From: Pseudobdellovibrionaceae bacterium
Lineage (GTDB): Bacteria; Bdellovibrionota; Bdellovibrionia; Bdellovibrionales; Bdellovibrionaceae
Assembly: GCA_947449255.1 (NCBI GenBank)
Contig: CANFQX010000002.1
Location: forward strand, 62,001 to 126,000
DNA: 64,000 nucleotides
Reading direction: 5' to 3'
In this document: one piece after another, positions 1 to 7,172 of the stretch
How positions within the stretch are numbered: the stretch's first letter is position 1
Layout: every line of letters starts with the position of its first letter
The notes under the pieces: model-generated
Told to the model about the DNA's origin: nothing
Seen by the model: only the letters and a program-made list of their open reading frames with translations
The model's database searches: none
Position numbers and translations under genes: made by a program

Positions 1-2
1 GC

Positions 3-608
3 CACCCTGCCTATGAAGTGACTGAGGGTGAAGTTAAATATGAGATCAATTTCCAAATGCAAAATCTGTTGGATTTGAGTCCTGACCTCAGGGCTAAAGA
101 AGGCATTTTTCTTGGCTTTCAATATCCTATTGAAGTTCCTGGTGTTTCCAATCTGACCTTTCTTCACACAGCTTTTAATTCTATTTTAGAACACCAAGGA
201 TCTGAGCCGATGCCTGAGGGCGAATTCCGGGAATTCCTAGTGCAAAAATTAAAACTGGTCGGAATGAAGCCGGAATACTTGGAGCGTCCAGTGAACACTG
301 GATTTTCAGGTGGAGAAAAAAAGAAAAATGAGATCTTACAAATGGCAGTCCTTGCACCAAGATTGGCTTTGCTCGATGAAACTGATTCTGGCTTAGACAT
401 CGATGCCTTGCGAGTTGTTGCTGATGGTGTCAATAAACTTCGTCGCAAAGACAATGCGATCGTTTTGATCACCCATTATCAGCGCCTATTGGATTATATC
501 AAACCAGACTTTGTGCATGTTTTACTTAATGGCAAAATTGTGGAAACCGGCGACAGTTCCTTAGCTCATAAACTTGAAGAGCAAGGTTACGATTGGCTGA
601 TTAAATAA
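3..608 (+). CDS. sufC: SufC, Fe-S assembly ATPase (5' end outside window)
   Basis: ATPase of the SufBCD scaffold complex that builds Fe-S clusters in the cytoplasm. The reading frame is open from the first bases, so the N-terminus and Walker A lie upstream of the window. Visible are the SufC-typical block GIFLGFQYPIEVPGVSN, the ABC signature FSGGEKKKNEILQM, Walker B with LALLDETDSGLDID, and the switch histidine in ITHYQR. A GTG at 18 is an internal codon, not a start, because homologous sequence (HPAYEVTEGEV) precedes it. It is followed by sufD after 52 bases in the same direction. sufB is presumably upstream, which is inference. Family assignment is secure. Confidence 0.95.
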   Translation, partial: HPAYEVTEGEVKYEINFQMQNLLDLSPDLRAKEGIFLGFQYPIEVPGVSNLTFLHTAFNSILEHQGSEPMPEGEFREFLVQKLKLVGMKPEYLERPVNTGFSGGEKKKNEILQMAVLAPRLALLDETDSGLDIDALRVVADGVNKLRRKDNAIVLITHYQRLLDYIKPDFVHVLLNGKIVETGDSSLAHKLEEQGYDWLIK

Positions 609-660
609 TTTTACTGGTCCAATTCTCTGGAAAAGATTTCGTTATGAAGGGTTATTTACG

Positions 661-1950
661 ATGAACTTACTGACAACCTACGACAGCTTCAATCGAGCTC
701 ATCCTGCTAGTGATATTTTGGCTGAGGGAAAGCTGGCTCAATTCCGTCAGGCAGCCTTTAATTATGCTACCACTCATGGCTTACCGACACGCCAAAATGA
801 AGATTGGCACTACACCAGCGTCAAAGTCCTCAATGAAATTCAATTCATGCCGAGCGTATTCAATCTCATGGAGCCTTGCTCTGAAACAGCACTTCAGATC
901 AAGGACAATTTAAATTCTGCTTTTACAAATCTGGTCTTTTTCAATGGCACCTTAAATAAGTCCCTTTCATCTGATTTGCCTTTGGGCATTTCTATTCACG
1001 AAAATTTAAATGCTTCTGAAATCACATCGACTTTCCATGATACTTTCGAAGCCCTCAATGCCGCCTACATGATCAAACCCTTCATTATTAAGGTCGCCAA
1101 AGAAACCATTGTGGATAAACCTGTGAATATCATGTTTTTCACTTCCGTTGAAGGTGGTCCGGCGTTGATGGTTCATCCCCATGTTCGGTTTGTTGTCGGC
1201 GAACGCTCTTCAGTAAAAATTCTGGAAAGTCATTATGGCAAAAACGGCGTTTCTTATTTTGTAAATTCATTTTTTGATTTGCAACTCAACGATAATTCCA
1301 AGGCAACTTATTCGCGAATTCAATCTGACAGTGAAAATGCTATTAATATCGGCCGAACACAAATTTCATTGCAAAAAATGGCACACCTGGAAAGCCTATC
1401 TTTTGCCACTGGGGCTGGTCTTTCGCGTCACAGCCTTGAAGTCACCTTAAAGGGACAAGGGGCCTACGCCGACGTCCTTGGTGTCTACGTCGCAAGAGAC
1501 TCTCAACATATTGATAACACCACGGTGATTGACCATCAGGTTGGCGATTGCAACACGAATCAATTGTATAAGGGCCTCATCGATGGCCAAGCCAAGGCTG
1601 TTTTTTGTGGCAAGGTCATCATTCGCAAAGACGCTCAAAAAGCCAATTCAAGCCAACTCAATAACAATCTGCTCTTAAGTTCCAAAGCAGAGGCAGACAG
1701 CAAACCTAGTTTAGAAATTTATGCTGATGATGTTAAAGCCTCCCATGGCTCAACAGTCGGCCAAATGAATTCTGAAGAGCTTTTTTACCTTCTCTCCAGA
1801 GCCATTCCAAAACCCAAAGCCATCACCATGTTAAGCTACGGATTCCTGTCCGAGGTCATCTATAAAATCTCTAATCCTGAAATACAAAGTTGGCTTTCAA
1901 AACATTTGGAAGCGGCCTTTGCAAAAATTCAGCTGGAGTCTGCGAAATGA
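661..1950 (+). CDS. sufD: SufD, SufBCD scaffold subunit
   Basis: SufD is the beta-helical partner of SufB in the SufBCD Fe-S scaffold. At 429 residues it has the normal SufD length. The C-terminal half carries the family hallmark DDVKASHGSTVGQM followed by EELFYLLSRAIPKPKA and GFLSEVI. The less conserved N-terminal third contains the usual QNEDWHYT segment. The ATG at 661 has AAGGG about nine bases upstream. The stop overlaps the sufS start in an ATGA, so translation of the two is probably coupled. It belongs to the sufC-sufD-sufS-nfu run. SufD rather than SufB is chosen from length and from Ala in the DDVKASHG motif. Confidence 0.93.
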   Translation: MNLLTTYDSFNRAHPASDILAEGKLAQFRQAAFNYATTHGLPTRQNEDWHYTSVKVLNEIQFMPSVFNLMEPCSETALQIKDNLNSAFTNLVFFNGTLNKSLSSDLPLGISIHENLNASEITSTFHDTFEALNAAYMIKPFIIKVAKETIVDKPVNIMFFTSVEGGPALMVHPHVRFVVGERSSVKILESHYGKNGVSYFVNSFFDLQLNDNSKATYSRIQSDSENAINIGRTQISLQKMAHLESLSFATGAGLSRHSLEVTLKGQGAYADVLGVYVARDSQHIDNTTVIDHQVGDCNTNQLYKGLIDGQAKAVFCGKVIIRKDAQKANSSQLNNNLLLSSKAEADSKPSLEIYADDVKASHGSTVGQMNSEELFYLLSRAIPKPKAITMLSYGFLSEVIYKISNPEIQSWLSKHLEAAFAKIQLESAK

Positions 1951-3182
1951 TTTCAACAGACCTCCATTTATTATTTTCAAATATTAGAAAAGAATTTCCG
2001 GCTTTGACTCAGAAAGCTTATGGCAAAGATTTGGTTTATCTGGATAGTGCCGCAACCACACTCAAGCCTCAGTCGGTGATTGACCGAATGACACAGTTCT
2101 ATTCCTATGAAACTGGCAACGTTCATCGGGGGGCTCATTTCATCGCCGATAAAGCGACTCAAGCTTTTGAAAATGCCAGAATGCGAACAGCACAGTTTTT
2201 AGGCGCAGAATCCGCTGATGAAATTATTTTTGTAAGAGGCACCACTGAGGGTATAAACCTAGTGGCTCAAACCTATGGAAAAATGAACTTAAAAGCCGGT
2301 GATGAAATCTTATTAACCGAGATGGAACACCATGCAAACATCGTCCCTTGGCAAATGATCGCCGAACAGACAGGCGCAAAAATTCTTGCTGTTGGCCTTC
2401 TTGAAAATGGCGAGTTGGATTTAAATGATTTTAAATTAAAACTTTCTTCAAAAACTAAAATATTTGCCTTTACTGCTTGTTCAAATGTCCTGGGTACCAA
2501 CAACGATATGAAGTTTTTAACTGCATTGGCTCACCAGGCGGGGGCTAAGGTCCTGATTGATGGGGCACAGATCGTTTCTCAAGCGCCAATCAATGTTAAA
2601 GATTTAGATTGTGATTTTTTTGTTTTTTCAGCCCATAAACTTTTTGGACCTTTTGGTCTTGGTGTTGTGTATGGCAAGAAATCCATTTTAGAATCCTTGC
2701 CTCCTTACCAAGGTGGCGGCAGCATGATCTCCAAGGTGACCTTTGAAAAGACCACCTACAACGACATCCCCTATCGTTTTGAAGCTGGAACTCCCCATGT
2801 TGCCGGGGCCGTGGGTCTGCATTCTGCTATCGATTTTGTTGAGCGCCTCGGTTTTAAAAATATTCATGCCTTCGAGTCCGAATTATTGTCCAAGGCCACT
2901 TCAAGCTTACTGCAAATCCCAGGTCTAAAAATATTTGGAACATCAGCCACTAAAGGGCCTATGGTTTCATTTAATATCCAGGGGGCTCACCACTCTGACC
3001 TCAGCCAAATTATCGACCAAGAGGGCGTCGCTGTGCGCGCAGGACACCACTGCACCCAACCCCTGATGGCCAAACTTGGAGTCCAAGGGACAGTGCGCGC
3101 TTCGTTTTCAGTTTATAACAATACAGATGATATTGAACATTTAGTCAAAGCCGTTGAAAAGGCGCGGGAGATGTTATTATGA
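1947..3182 (+). CDS. sufS: SufS-type cysteine desulfurase
   Basis: PLP-dependent group II cysteine desulfurase that supplies persulfide sulfur to the SUF system. The PLP lysine is seen in FSAHKLFGPFGLGVVYG, and the active-site cysteine in VRAGHHCTQPLMAKLG. The N-terminal VYLDSAATTLKPQ and NVHRGAH motifs are also typical. The ATG at 1947 overlapping the sufD stop (ATGA) gives 411 residues, the usual family length. An upstream in-frame start at 1890 would add 19 residues lying entirely inside sufD and is unlikely. The 3' end again overlaps the next gene by ATGA. No SufE or SufU follows in the window, so the sulfur acceptor must be encoded elsewhere. Confidence 0.95.
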   Translation: MISTDLHLLFSNIRKEFPALTQKAYGKDLVYLDSAATTLKPQSVIDRMTQFYSYETGNVHRGAHFIADKATQAFENARMRTAQFLGAESADEIIFVRGTTEGINLVAQTYGKMNLKAGDEILLTEMEHHANIVPWQMIAEQTGAKILAVGLLENGELDLNDFKLKLSSKTKIFAFTACSNVLGTNNDMKFLTALAHQAGAKVLIDGAQIVSQAPINVKDLDCDFFVFSAHKLFGPFGLGVVYGKKSILESLPPYQGGGSMISKVTFEKTTYNDIPYRFEAGTPHVAGAVGLHSAIDFVERLGFKNIHAFESELLSKATSSLLQIPGLKIFGTSATKGPMVSFNIQGAHHSDLSQIIDQEGVAVRAGHHCTQPLMAKLGVQGTVRASFSVYNNTDDIEHLVKAVEKAREMLL

Positions 3183-3739
3183 GTACTCAAGATGTTTTAA
3201 TTCGTATCCAAGCTACACCAAATCCTAACGCCTGGAAGTTCGTTTTAGACCGTCCCGTCTTGGCAGAGGGAAAAGCAACCTATGCTGACGCTCAAGAGGC
3301 CGAACAAAGCATCTTGGCCTCAAGTCTCTTCCAAGTTGAAGGTGTCCGCCAAATACATTTTTTTCAAAACGTGATTACAATCACTCACAGTTTTGATGCT
3401 GACCCAGAAGAAATTCAAAAAAATGTTTCTTCTGTGATTCAGACTCGAATGGCCGCCCACAATCCGAATCAAACTCAAACTGATGAGAAAAAAATGCGTC
3501 GGGCAAATTTAACTCCCGATTTGCAAAAAATTGAAGAGATTCTGGACCGCACCGTCCGTCCGGGTCTGCAAGGCGATGGTGGGGATGTCGAAGTTGTGAA
3601 GTTTGAAGACAACAAATTGTATGTCTTTTATCAAGGAGCCTGCGGCACTTGTCCAAGCGCCACCTCCGGCACTTTAATGGCCATTGAGGGGATATTGCGG
3701 GATGAGTTTCATCCTGAGATTGAAGTTATTCCTATGTAG
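3179..3739 (+). CDS. Nfu-type Fe-S carrier with N- and C-terminal Nfu domains
   Basis: The protein has two domains. Residues about 5-90 match the Nfu N-terminal domain (TPNPNAWKFVLDR at 13-25). Residues about 112-185 match the NifU C-terminal domain, with the cluster-binding CxxC at C155 and C158 (GACGTCPS). This architecture, like mitochondrial NFU1, carries 4Fe-4S clusters to target proteins. The start overlaps the sufS stop as ATGA, making it the last gene of the suf operon. The linker at about 92-110 is polar and probably flexible. Placing an Nfu carrier at the end of the operon suggests it receives clusters from SufBCD, which is inference from context. It could equally be named NifU-family protein. 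Confidence 0.88.
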   Translation: MSTQDVLIRIQATPNPNAWKFVLDRPVLAEGKATYADAQEAEQSILASSLFQVEGVRQIHFFQNVITITHSFDADPEEIQKNVSSVIQTRMAAHNPNQTQTDEKKMRRANLTPDLQKIEEILDRTVRPGLQGDGGDVEVVKFEDNKLYVFYQGACGTCPSATSGTLMAIEGILRDEFHPEIEVIPM

Positions 3740-4157
3740 GGGGGGGCTTGTTGCCTGACTAAATGTTTTTGCCGATTGAGACTGATTTTCAGGTGTATCT
3801 ATGCAAGTCTCATCATCTGAATGCAGTATCAAAATTGAATTTTATTTTTTATTCAGCTCGGCGGCGAGTGTTAACTCGCCACACAGACCGTAATTAGTTT
3901 TGAACCGAGCCTTTGAAAATACAAGTTTGTAGAAAATTTTTTTCAGTAACATCTTTTGGCTGTATTGAATCTGTCCTAAAAGGTCAAATTTCTTATTTTT
4001 AATTTTTTTCAAAACGGTATGTGAAACCTTTGAATCTGCATAATCTCTTCAGAGCAAGTCAGTGAAGTTTGAGCTTATGATCAGCCTTTATTATTTTTTA
4101 AACGCAGGTGAACTTTACCGTGGAGGAAGAAGTCTCCAGTTCCATAATCAATTTAAC
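3740..4157. other. Gene-poor stretch between suf operon and HEPN/MNT pair
   Basis: No convincing gene is visible. A perfect 7-base-pair hairpin lies at 3863-3880 (GGCGAGT, loop GTTA, ACTCGCC) but has no T-run, so it is not a typical terminator. A run of seven G follows the nfu stop at 3739. An ORF of 43 codons (4077-4208, plus strand) overlaps the end of the MNT gene antisense and is not supported by a clear ribosome binding site. Confidence 0.5.
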
Positions 4158-4469
4158 TTAGGATCCTTCATAAAAAATTTGGCCAACGCGTTGGATATGT
4201 TCAACTAGGTGAGTATTTTCAATCTGATGAAGCAGAGAAAGATCTATTTTATAGGGCAGATAAAGATCGTCAATTTCATTCTCAATTTGCAATAATTCTA
4301 CCAAATTCATTGAGGGGGCAATCAAACTTATATCGATGTCAGACCCGAGCTTGAAATTACCTTTTGCTCTTGATCCATAGATAAGAGCTTTCTGGATCAA
4401 GGGGTGTTTACTGAACACAAGCTGAATAGATTCTCGAACATCATGATTTAAACCAAATAAATCAGACAT
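4158..4469 (-). CDS. MntA-like minimal nucleotidyltransferase antitoxin
   Basis: Minimal nucleotidyltransferase (MNT) protein of about 103 residues. The catalytic signature GSX10DXD is complete: GSRAKG, then SDIDIS. A third acidic position follows in KIDLSLL. Proteins of this kind neutralise HEPN toxins, in studied cases by adding AMP groups near the HEPN active site. The ATG at 4469 overlaps the stop of the upstream HEPN gene by 8 bases. A second in-frame ATG at 4490 would add 7 residues. Toxin first and antitoxin second, in overlap, is the usual HepT/MntA order. The other possible reading is a DNA polymerase beta-like orphan nucleotidyltransferase, but the partner makes the TA reading stronger. 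Confidence 0.85.
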   Translation of the reverse strand: MSDLFGLNHDVRESIQLVFSKHPLIQKALIYGSRAKGNFKLGSDIDISLIAPSMNLVELLQIENEIDDLYLPYKIDLSLLHQIENTHLVEHIQRVGQIFYEGS

Positions 4470-4887
4470 TTTGCTTTTCTTTAATTTCATTCATTTTTTT
4501 TTCAAAAATCAAAAATTCAGGGTAATATTCATTGAAGATCTGAGCGAGGATGATCTTGGAAACATTTTTATTGTAGGTATGTGAAGTTTTGTTTCTGCTT
4601 TTGACCATTTCCATCCAGGCTTGCCCATTAATAATAAGACCCTTCTGAAAGGCTTCGCGTGCAGCGTCCTTGGAGCCTGTGATCGAAGAGTTGCCCTGGT
4701 CTTGAAAATAGTCCTTCAAAACATTCCATGCAAGCTCATGAGTGTATTCAAAGGCCTGAATCACTCCTTGATTTTCGAGCTCCGATAATGTCCGCGTCTG
4801 CGCTAATTGAAAAGCTTCTTTTAGTTGGGAAAGAGCCTGGCTGTAATTTTCTAGTCGCTGTTGCCATCGAATATCTGAAACATTCAT
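4462..4887 (-). CDS. HEPN-domain toxin (HepT-like, HI0074 family)
   Basis: A helical protein of 141 residues annotated in older databases as nucleotidyltransferase substrate-binding protein. It carries the RNase motif RX4HXY as R98-NKTS-H103-T-Y105. The conserved FEYTHELAWNVLKDYF and GSKDAAREAF segments of the HI0074 group are also present. Such proteins cleave RNA, often tRNA 3' ends, unless held by the MNT partner, which is encoded immediately downstream with overlapping ends. The start has a strong GGAGG seven bases upstream. Activity as a toxin is inferred from the intact motif. A defence or stress role is plausible but not shown by sequence. Confidence 0.87.
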   Translation of the reverse strand: MNVSDIRWQQRLENYSQALSQLKEAFQLAQTRTLSELENQGVIQAFEYTHELAWNVLKDYFQDQGNSSITGSKDAAREAFQKGLIINGQAWMEMVKSRNKTSHTYNKNVSKIILAQIFNEYYPEFLIFEKKMNEIKEKQNV

Positions 4888-4913
4888 TTACCAGCCTCCA
4901 TCAATGTGATGAA

Positions 4914-4944
4914 AGTATAGCGATAAAATTGCCGGAGGGGTCAA
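4914..4944 (-). promoter_or_regulatory. Candidate sigma-70 promoter of the HEPN/MNT pair
   Basis: Read on the minus strand, TTGACC (4944-4939) is followed after 19 bases by TATACT (4919-4914). The GGAGG ribosome binding site and the HEPN start lie about 25 bases further on. The long spacer makes this only a fair candidate, possibly a weak promoter. Confidence 0.35.
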
Positions 4945-5003
4945 GGAAAAATTGGTAATCGCCTGGAGTTCCATTTACCTTTACGTATATAAAAATAATG
5001 GGC

Positions 5004-5023
5004 AAAAAAAAGGCCCGAAGGCC
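5004..5023 (-). terminator. Intrinsic terminator of 6S RNA
   Basis: On the minus strand GGCC-TTCG-GGCC forms a UUCG tetraloop hairpin followed by eight T. This is a classical Rho-independent terminator. It lies directly behind the 6S RNA-like sequence and ends that transcript. Confidence 0.9.
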
Positions 5024-5181
5024 ACTCTGAAAAATAAACCTGTTTTAGCTAAGGTGGGTGACCATGATAACGACTTCAGGCTTCTCAGTACGAGCTGAGC
5101 TTGCACACCATCGTCAGGGAAAGTCCCCAATAATATGCTTGTAAGGTTTAATTTCGATGAGCTTTACGCCGCCGAACCTCT
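5004..5181 (-). ncRNA. ssrS: 6S RNA
   Basis: Regulatory RNA that mimics an open promoter and binds the housekeeping RNA polymerase. On the minus strand the apical stem reads CTCAG-loop-CTGAGAAGCCT (about 5095-5072). This matches the GCUCGG...CCGAGAAGCCU block of E. coli 6S RNA and is followed by a TCACCCACCTT segment like the TTCACCTT of that RNA. A closing stem pairs bases 5154-5144 with 5041-5031 (TAAACCT with AGGTTTA, one T-T mismatch). A sigma-70 promoter ends at 5189 and a terminator ends at 5004, giving about 178 nt, the normal 6S size. The identification is by eye. A covariance search with the 6S model should settle it. Confidence 0.8.
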
Positions 5182-5188
5182 GACATCC

Positions 5189-5216
5189 ATAATATCACGA
5201 AGTTTGAAATCGTCAA
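5189..5216 (-). promoter_or_regulatory. Sigma-70 promoter of 6S RNA
   Basis: Minus strand TTGACG (5216-5211), 16-base spacer, TATTAT (5194-5189). The predicted transcription start is about 5181-5182, which fits the 6S RNA size. Confidence 0.7.
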
Positions 5217-5270
5217 TATCCGCTATCATTCAGGACTCGATGTAATTCTAAAAAGTCCGATAAAATACAC

Positions 5271-5489
5271 ATGACACCGCAAAAACTTGATTTTATTTTT
5301 CCTTTTATCGTTTTTTTATATGGACTGATAGTTGTGTTTGTGCTGGAAACGCCCTTTTTAGTTAAAATTGGGCAAGAAAAAATGGGGACAGCCTTTCAAA
5401 ATCTGGCTAGACACAAAAGCCTGGCCTGGATCTGTTTCTTTGTGGGTGGTCTTTGGGCGGCACAAAATATCTGGCACTCATCGCTCTAA
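5271..5489 (+). CDS. Small two-helix inner membrane protein, unknown
   Basis: A protein of 72 residues with two hydrophobic segments, about 10-28 (FIFPFIVFLYGLIVVFVL) and 50-66 (SLAWICFFVGGLWAAQ), joined by a polar basic loop around KIGQEKMG. I do not recognise a family. Codon use and composition look normal for the region, and the ATG is preceded by no strong ribosome binding site. It lies between the divergent 6S RNA promoter and xseA. Its role is unknown and nothing in the neighbours suggests one. Confidence 0.55.
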   Translation: MTPQKLDFIFPFIVFLYGLIVVFVLETPFLVKIGQEKMGTAFQNLARHKSLAWICFFVGGLWAAQNIWHSSL

Positions 5490-5492
5490 GTA

Positions 5493-5521
5493 TTGACTCC
5501 TATGTCCCCGAATTATAGCTT
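5493..5521 (+). promoter_or_regulatory. Sigma-70 promoter of xseA, possibly leaderless
   Basis: TTGACT (5493-5498), 17-base spacer, TAGCTT (5516-5521). The expected start of transcription is 5528-5529, one or two bases before the xseA ATG at 5530, so the mRNA may have essentially no leader. No Shine-Dalgarno sequence is visible before that ATG. Confidence 0.5.
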
Positions 5522-5529
5522 CCTGGTTC

Positions 5530-6945
5530 ATGTCTGAAAATTCAAAACCATCAAATCAGCCCCTAGTAAAATCAGAACTCAGTTCTCAATTAACTTTGGG
5601 TGTGAAAAATCCGTTTCAAAATGAGCCTACGGCAGCTGTTCTTTCTGTTGAACAACTCAACATTCAGATCAAGCAGCTTTTAGAGGGTCAGCTTGGGCAA
5701 GTCTGGGTTAAAGGCGAGCTCTCAAATTTTAAGGCGCACACTTCGGGACACTTTTATTTCAGCCTCAAGGATTCTAAATCCCAGGTCACGGCAGTCATGT
5801 TCAGGGGACACAACACACGCCTCAAATTTAAGCCGACCGATGGAATGGAAGTGATCGTGCGTGGACGCATCACCGTCTATGAACCTCGAGGCAACTATCA
5901 ATTGATGGTTGAAATGATGGAACCGGTTGGAGCCGGTGCCCTACAAAAAGCCTTCGAACAACTCAAGGCTAAATTAAAAGCTGAGGGATTATTTGATTCT
6001 GCTCGCAAGCGACCAATTCCTGCCTTTCCTCGGCAAATTGCAGTTGTCACCTCACCCACTGGTGCCGCCATTCGAGATATTTTAAATGTTCTTTCACGCA
6101 GAGCAAAGTCAATTCAAGTTACAGTGGTCCCTACAATTGTTCAGGGTGAATCCGCAGCACCACAAATTTGTGAGGCCTTAAAAAAAGCCATCGCTCTGCC
6201 CAATGTTGACGTGATCATCATCGGAAGAGGTGGTGGTTCGATTGAAGACATGTGGTGCTTTAATAACGAAGCCTTGGCCCGTTTAATTGCCGAAAGCCCC
6301 ATTCCCATTATTTCAGCTGTTGGTCACGAAATTGACTTTACAATCGCAGATTTTGTGGCTGACCTCAGAGCGCCAACGCCCTCTGCAGCTGCTGAATTGG
6401 TCGCTAAAAGTGCTGTTGAAATTTCGGCAAAAATTGTTGCTGCTGAACGGATGCTCAATCTGTCTTGGGAAAAGAAAGTAAAATATTTACGTGAAAAAAT
6501 GCTTGGACTTTCCAAGCGTCTGGTTGATCCCAAGCGTCGATTGCAAGATCTTGAACTCAGAAATGATGATCTTTTAACTAGATTAGAGTTAGCCATACAA
6601 CGAGCGCTCAGTGTGCGAACTCATCGTGTTGAATTGCTCGAGGAAAAAATCGGGAATCCCCAAAATCTTATCGACAAGAAAAAGAAGGCCTTGGAATACC
6701 TGACGGAGCGATCAAAAAAGGGACTTATTTTTTCATTAGAAAAAAAGAAATCTAAGTTGGGACGCTCTATGGCCGTCTTAGATAGCCTAAGTCCACTCAA
6801 GGTTGTTGAGCGCGGTTATTCCATCGTCACCCAAAATACAGTTGTAATTAAATCTGCAACACAGATAAAAGCAGGACAGAAAATAGACATTCGACTGGCG
6901 CAGGGCTCACTCACAGCCGTCGTTGAAAGTATCAAAGAGGAATAA
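5530..6945 (+). CDS. xseA: Exodeoxyribonuclease VII large subunit
   Basis: Catalytic and DNA-binding subunit of exonuclease VII, which degrades single-stranded DNA from both ends. The OB-fold begins near residue 40 (LSVEQLNIQIKQLLEG, VWVKGELSNFK, GHFYFSLKD). The catalytic domain has FPRQIAVVTSPTGAAIRDI and the strongly conserved IIGRGGGSIEDMWCFNNE, followed by SAVGHEIDFTIADFVADLRA. A long helical region then precedes the C-terminal segment that binds XseB. Length is 471 residues, about 15-20 more than E. coli because of a polar N-terminal extension. Only one base separates the stop from the xseB start, so the two subunits are co-translated. Confidence 0.96.
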   Translation: MSENSKPSNQPLVKSELSSQLTLGVKNPFQNEPTAAVLSVEQLNIQIKQLLEGQLGQVWVKGELSNFKAHTSGHFYFSLKDSKSQVTAVMFRGHNTRLKFKPTDGMEVIVRGRITVYEPRGNYQLMVEMMEPVGAGALQKAFEQLKAKLKAEGLFDSARKRPIPAFPRQIAVVTSPTGAAIRDILNVLSRRAKSIQVTVVPTIVQGESAAPQICEALKKAIALPNVDVIIIGRGGGSIEDMWCFNNEALARLIAESPIPIISAVGHEIDFTIADFVADLRAPTPSAAAELVAKSAVEISAKIVAAERMLNLSWEKKVKYLREKMLGLSKRLVDPKRRLQDLELRNDDLLTRLELAIQRALSVRTHRVELLEEKIGNPQNLIDKKKKALEYLTERSKKGLIFSLEKKKSKLGRSMAVLDSLSPLKVVERGYSIVTQNTVVIKSATQIKAGQKIDIRLAQGSLTAVVESIKEE

Positions 6946-6946
6946 A

Positions 6947-7171
6947 ATGGATTTCGAAAAAAAATTAAGTCGACTTGAAGAGATTGTACAAAAAATGGAA
7001 AAAGGCGATTTGGCACTTGAAGAGTCACTAAAGCTTTTTGAAGAAGGTGTTCAGCTTTCTCGGGAATGTCACTCTCGCCTAAGCGAGGCAGAAACAAAGG
7101 TTAAACTCTTAATGAGTGTCAGTTCCGATGGAACACCTGTGACCAAAGATTTCACTACTGAGGAAAATTAG
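6947..7171 (+). CDS. xseB: Exodeoxyribonuclease VII small subunit
   Basis: A protein of 74 residues with the XseB signature: FEKKLSRLEEIVQKMEKGDLALEESLKLFEEG, a helical hairpin that wraps the XseA coiled region. The ATG at 6947, one base after the xseA stop, is chosen. GAGGAA within the end of xseA serves as ribosome binding site. An upstream in-frame start at 6923 would add eight residues overlapping xseA and is not needed. The next gene, ispA, starts two bases after this stop, continuing the operon xseA-xseB-ispA that is common in many bacteria. Confidence 0.95.
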   Translation: MDFEKKLSRLEEIVQKMEKGDLALEESLKLFEEGVQLSRECHSRLSEAETKVKLLMSVSSDGTPVTKDFTTEEN

Positions 7172-7172
7172 T

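Noticed and set aside
3863-3880. Perfect hairpin after nfu as terminator
   Set aside because: No T-run follows and it is more than 120 bases from the nfu stop; kept only as a note.
5166-5231. 21-codon ORF on the minus strand just before 6S RNA
   Set aside because: It overlaps the -35 and -10 boxes of the 6S promoter and has no ribosome binding site; chance ORF.
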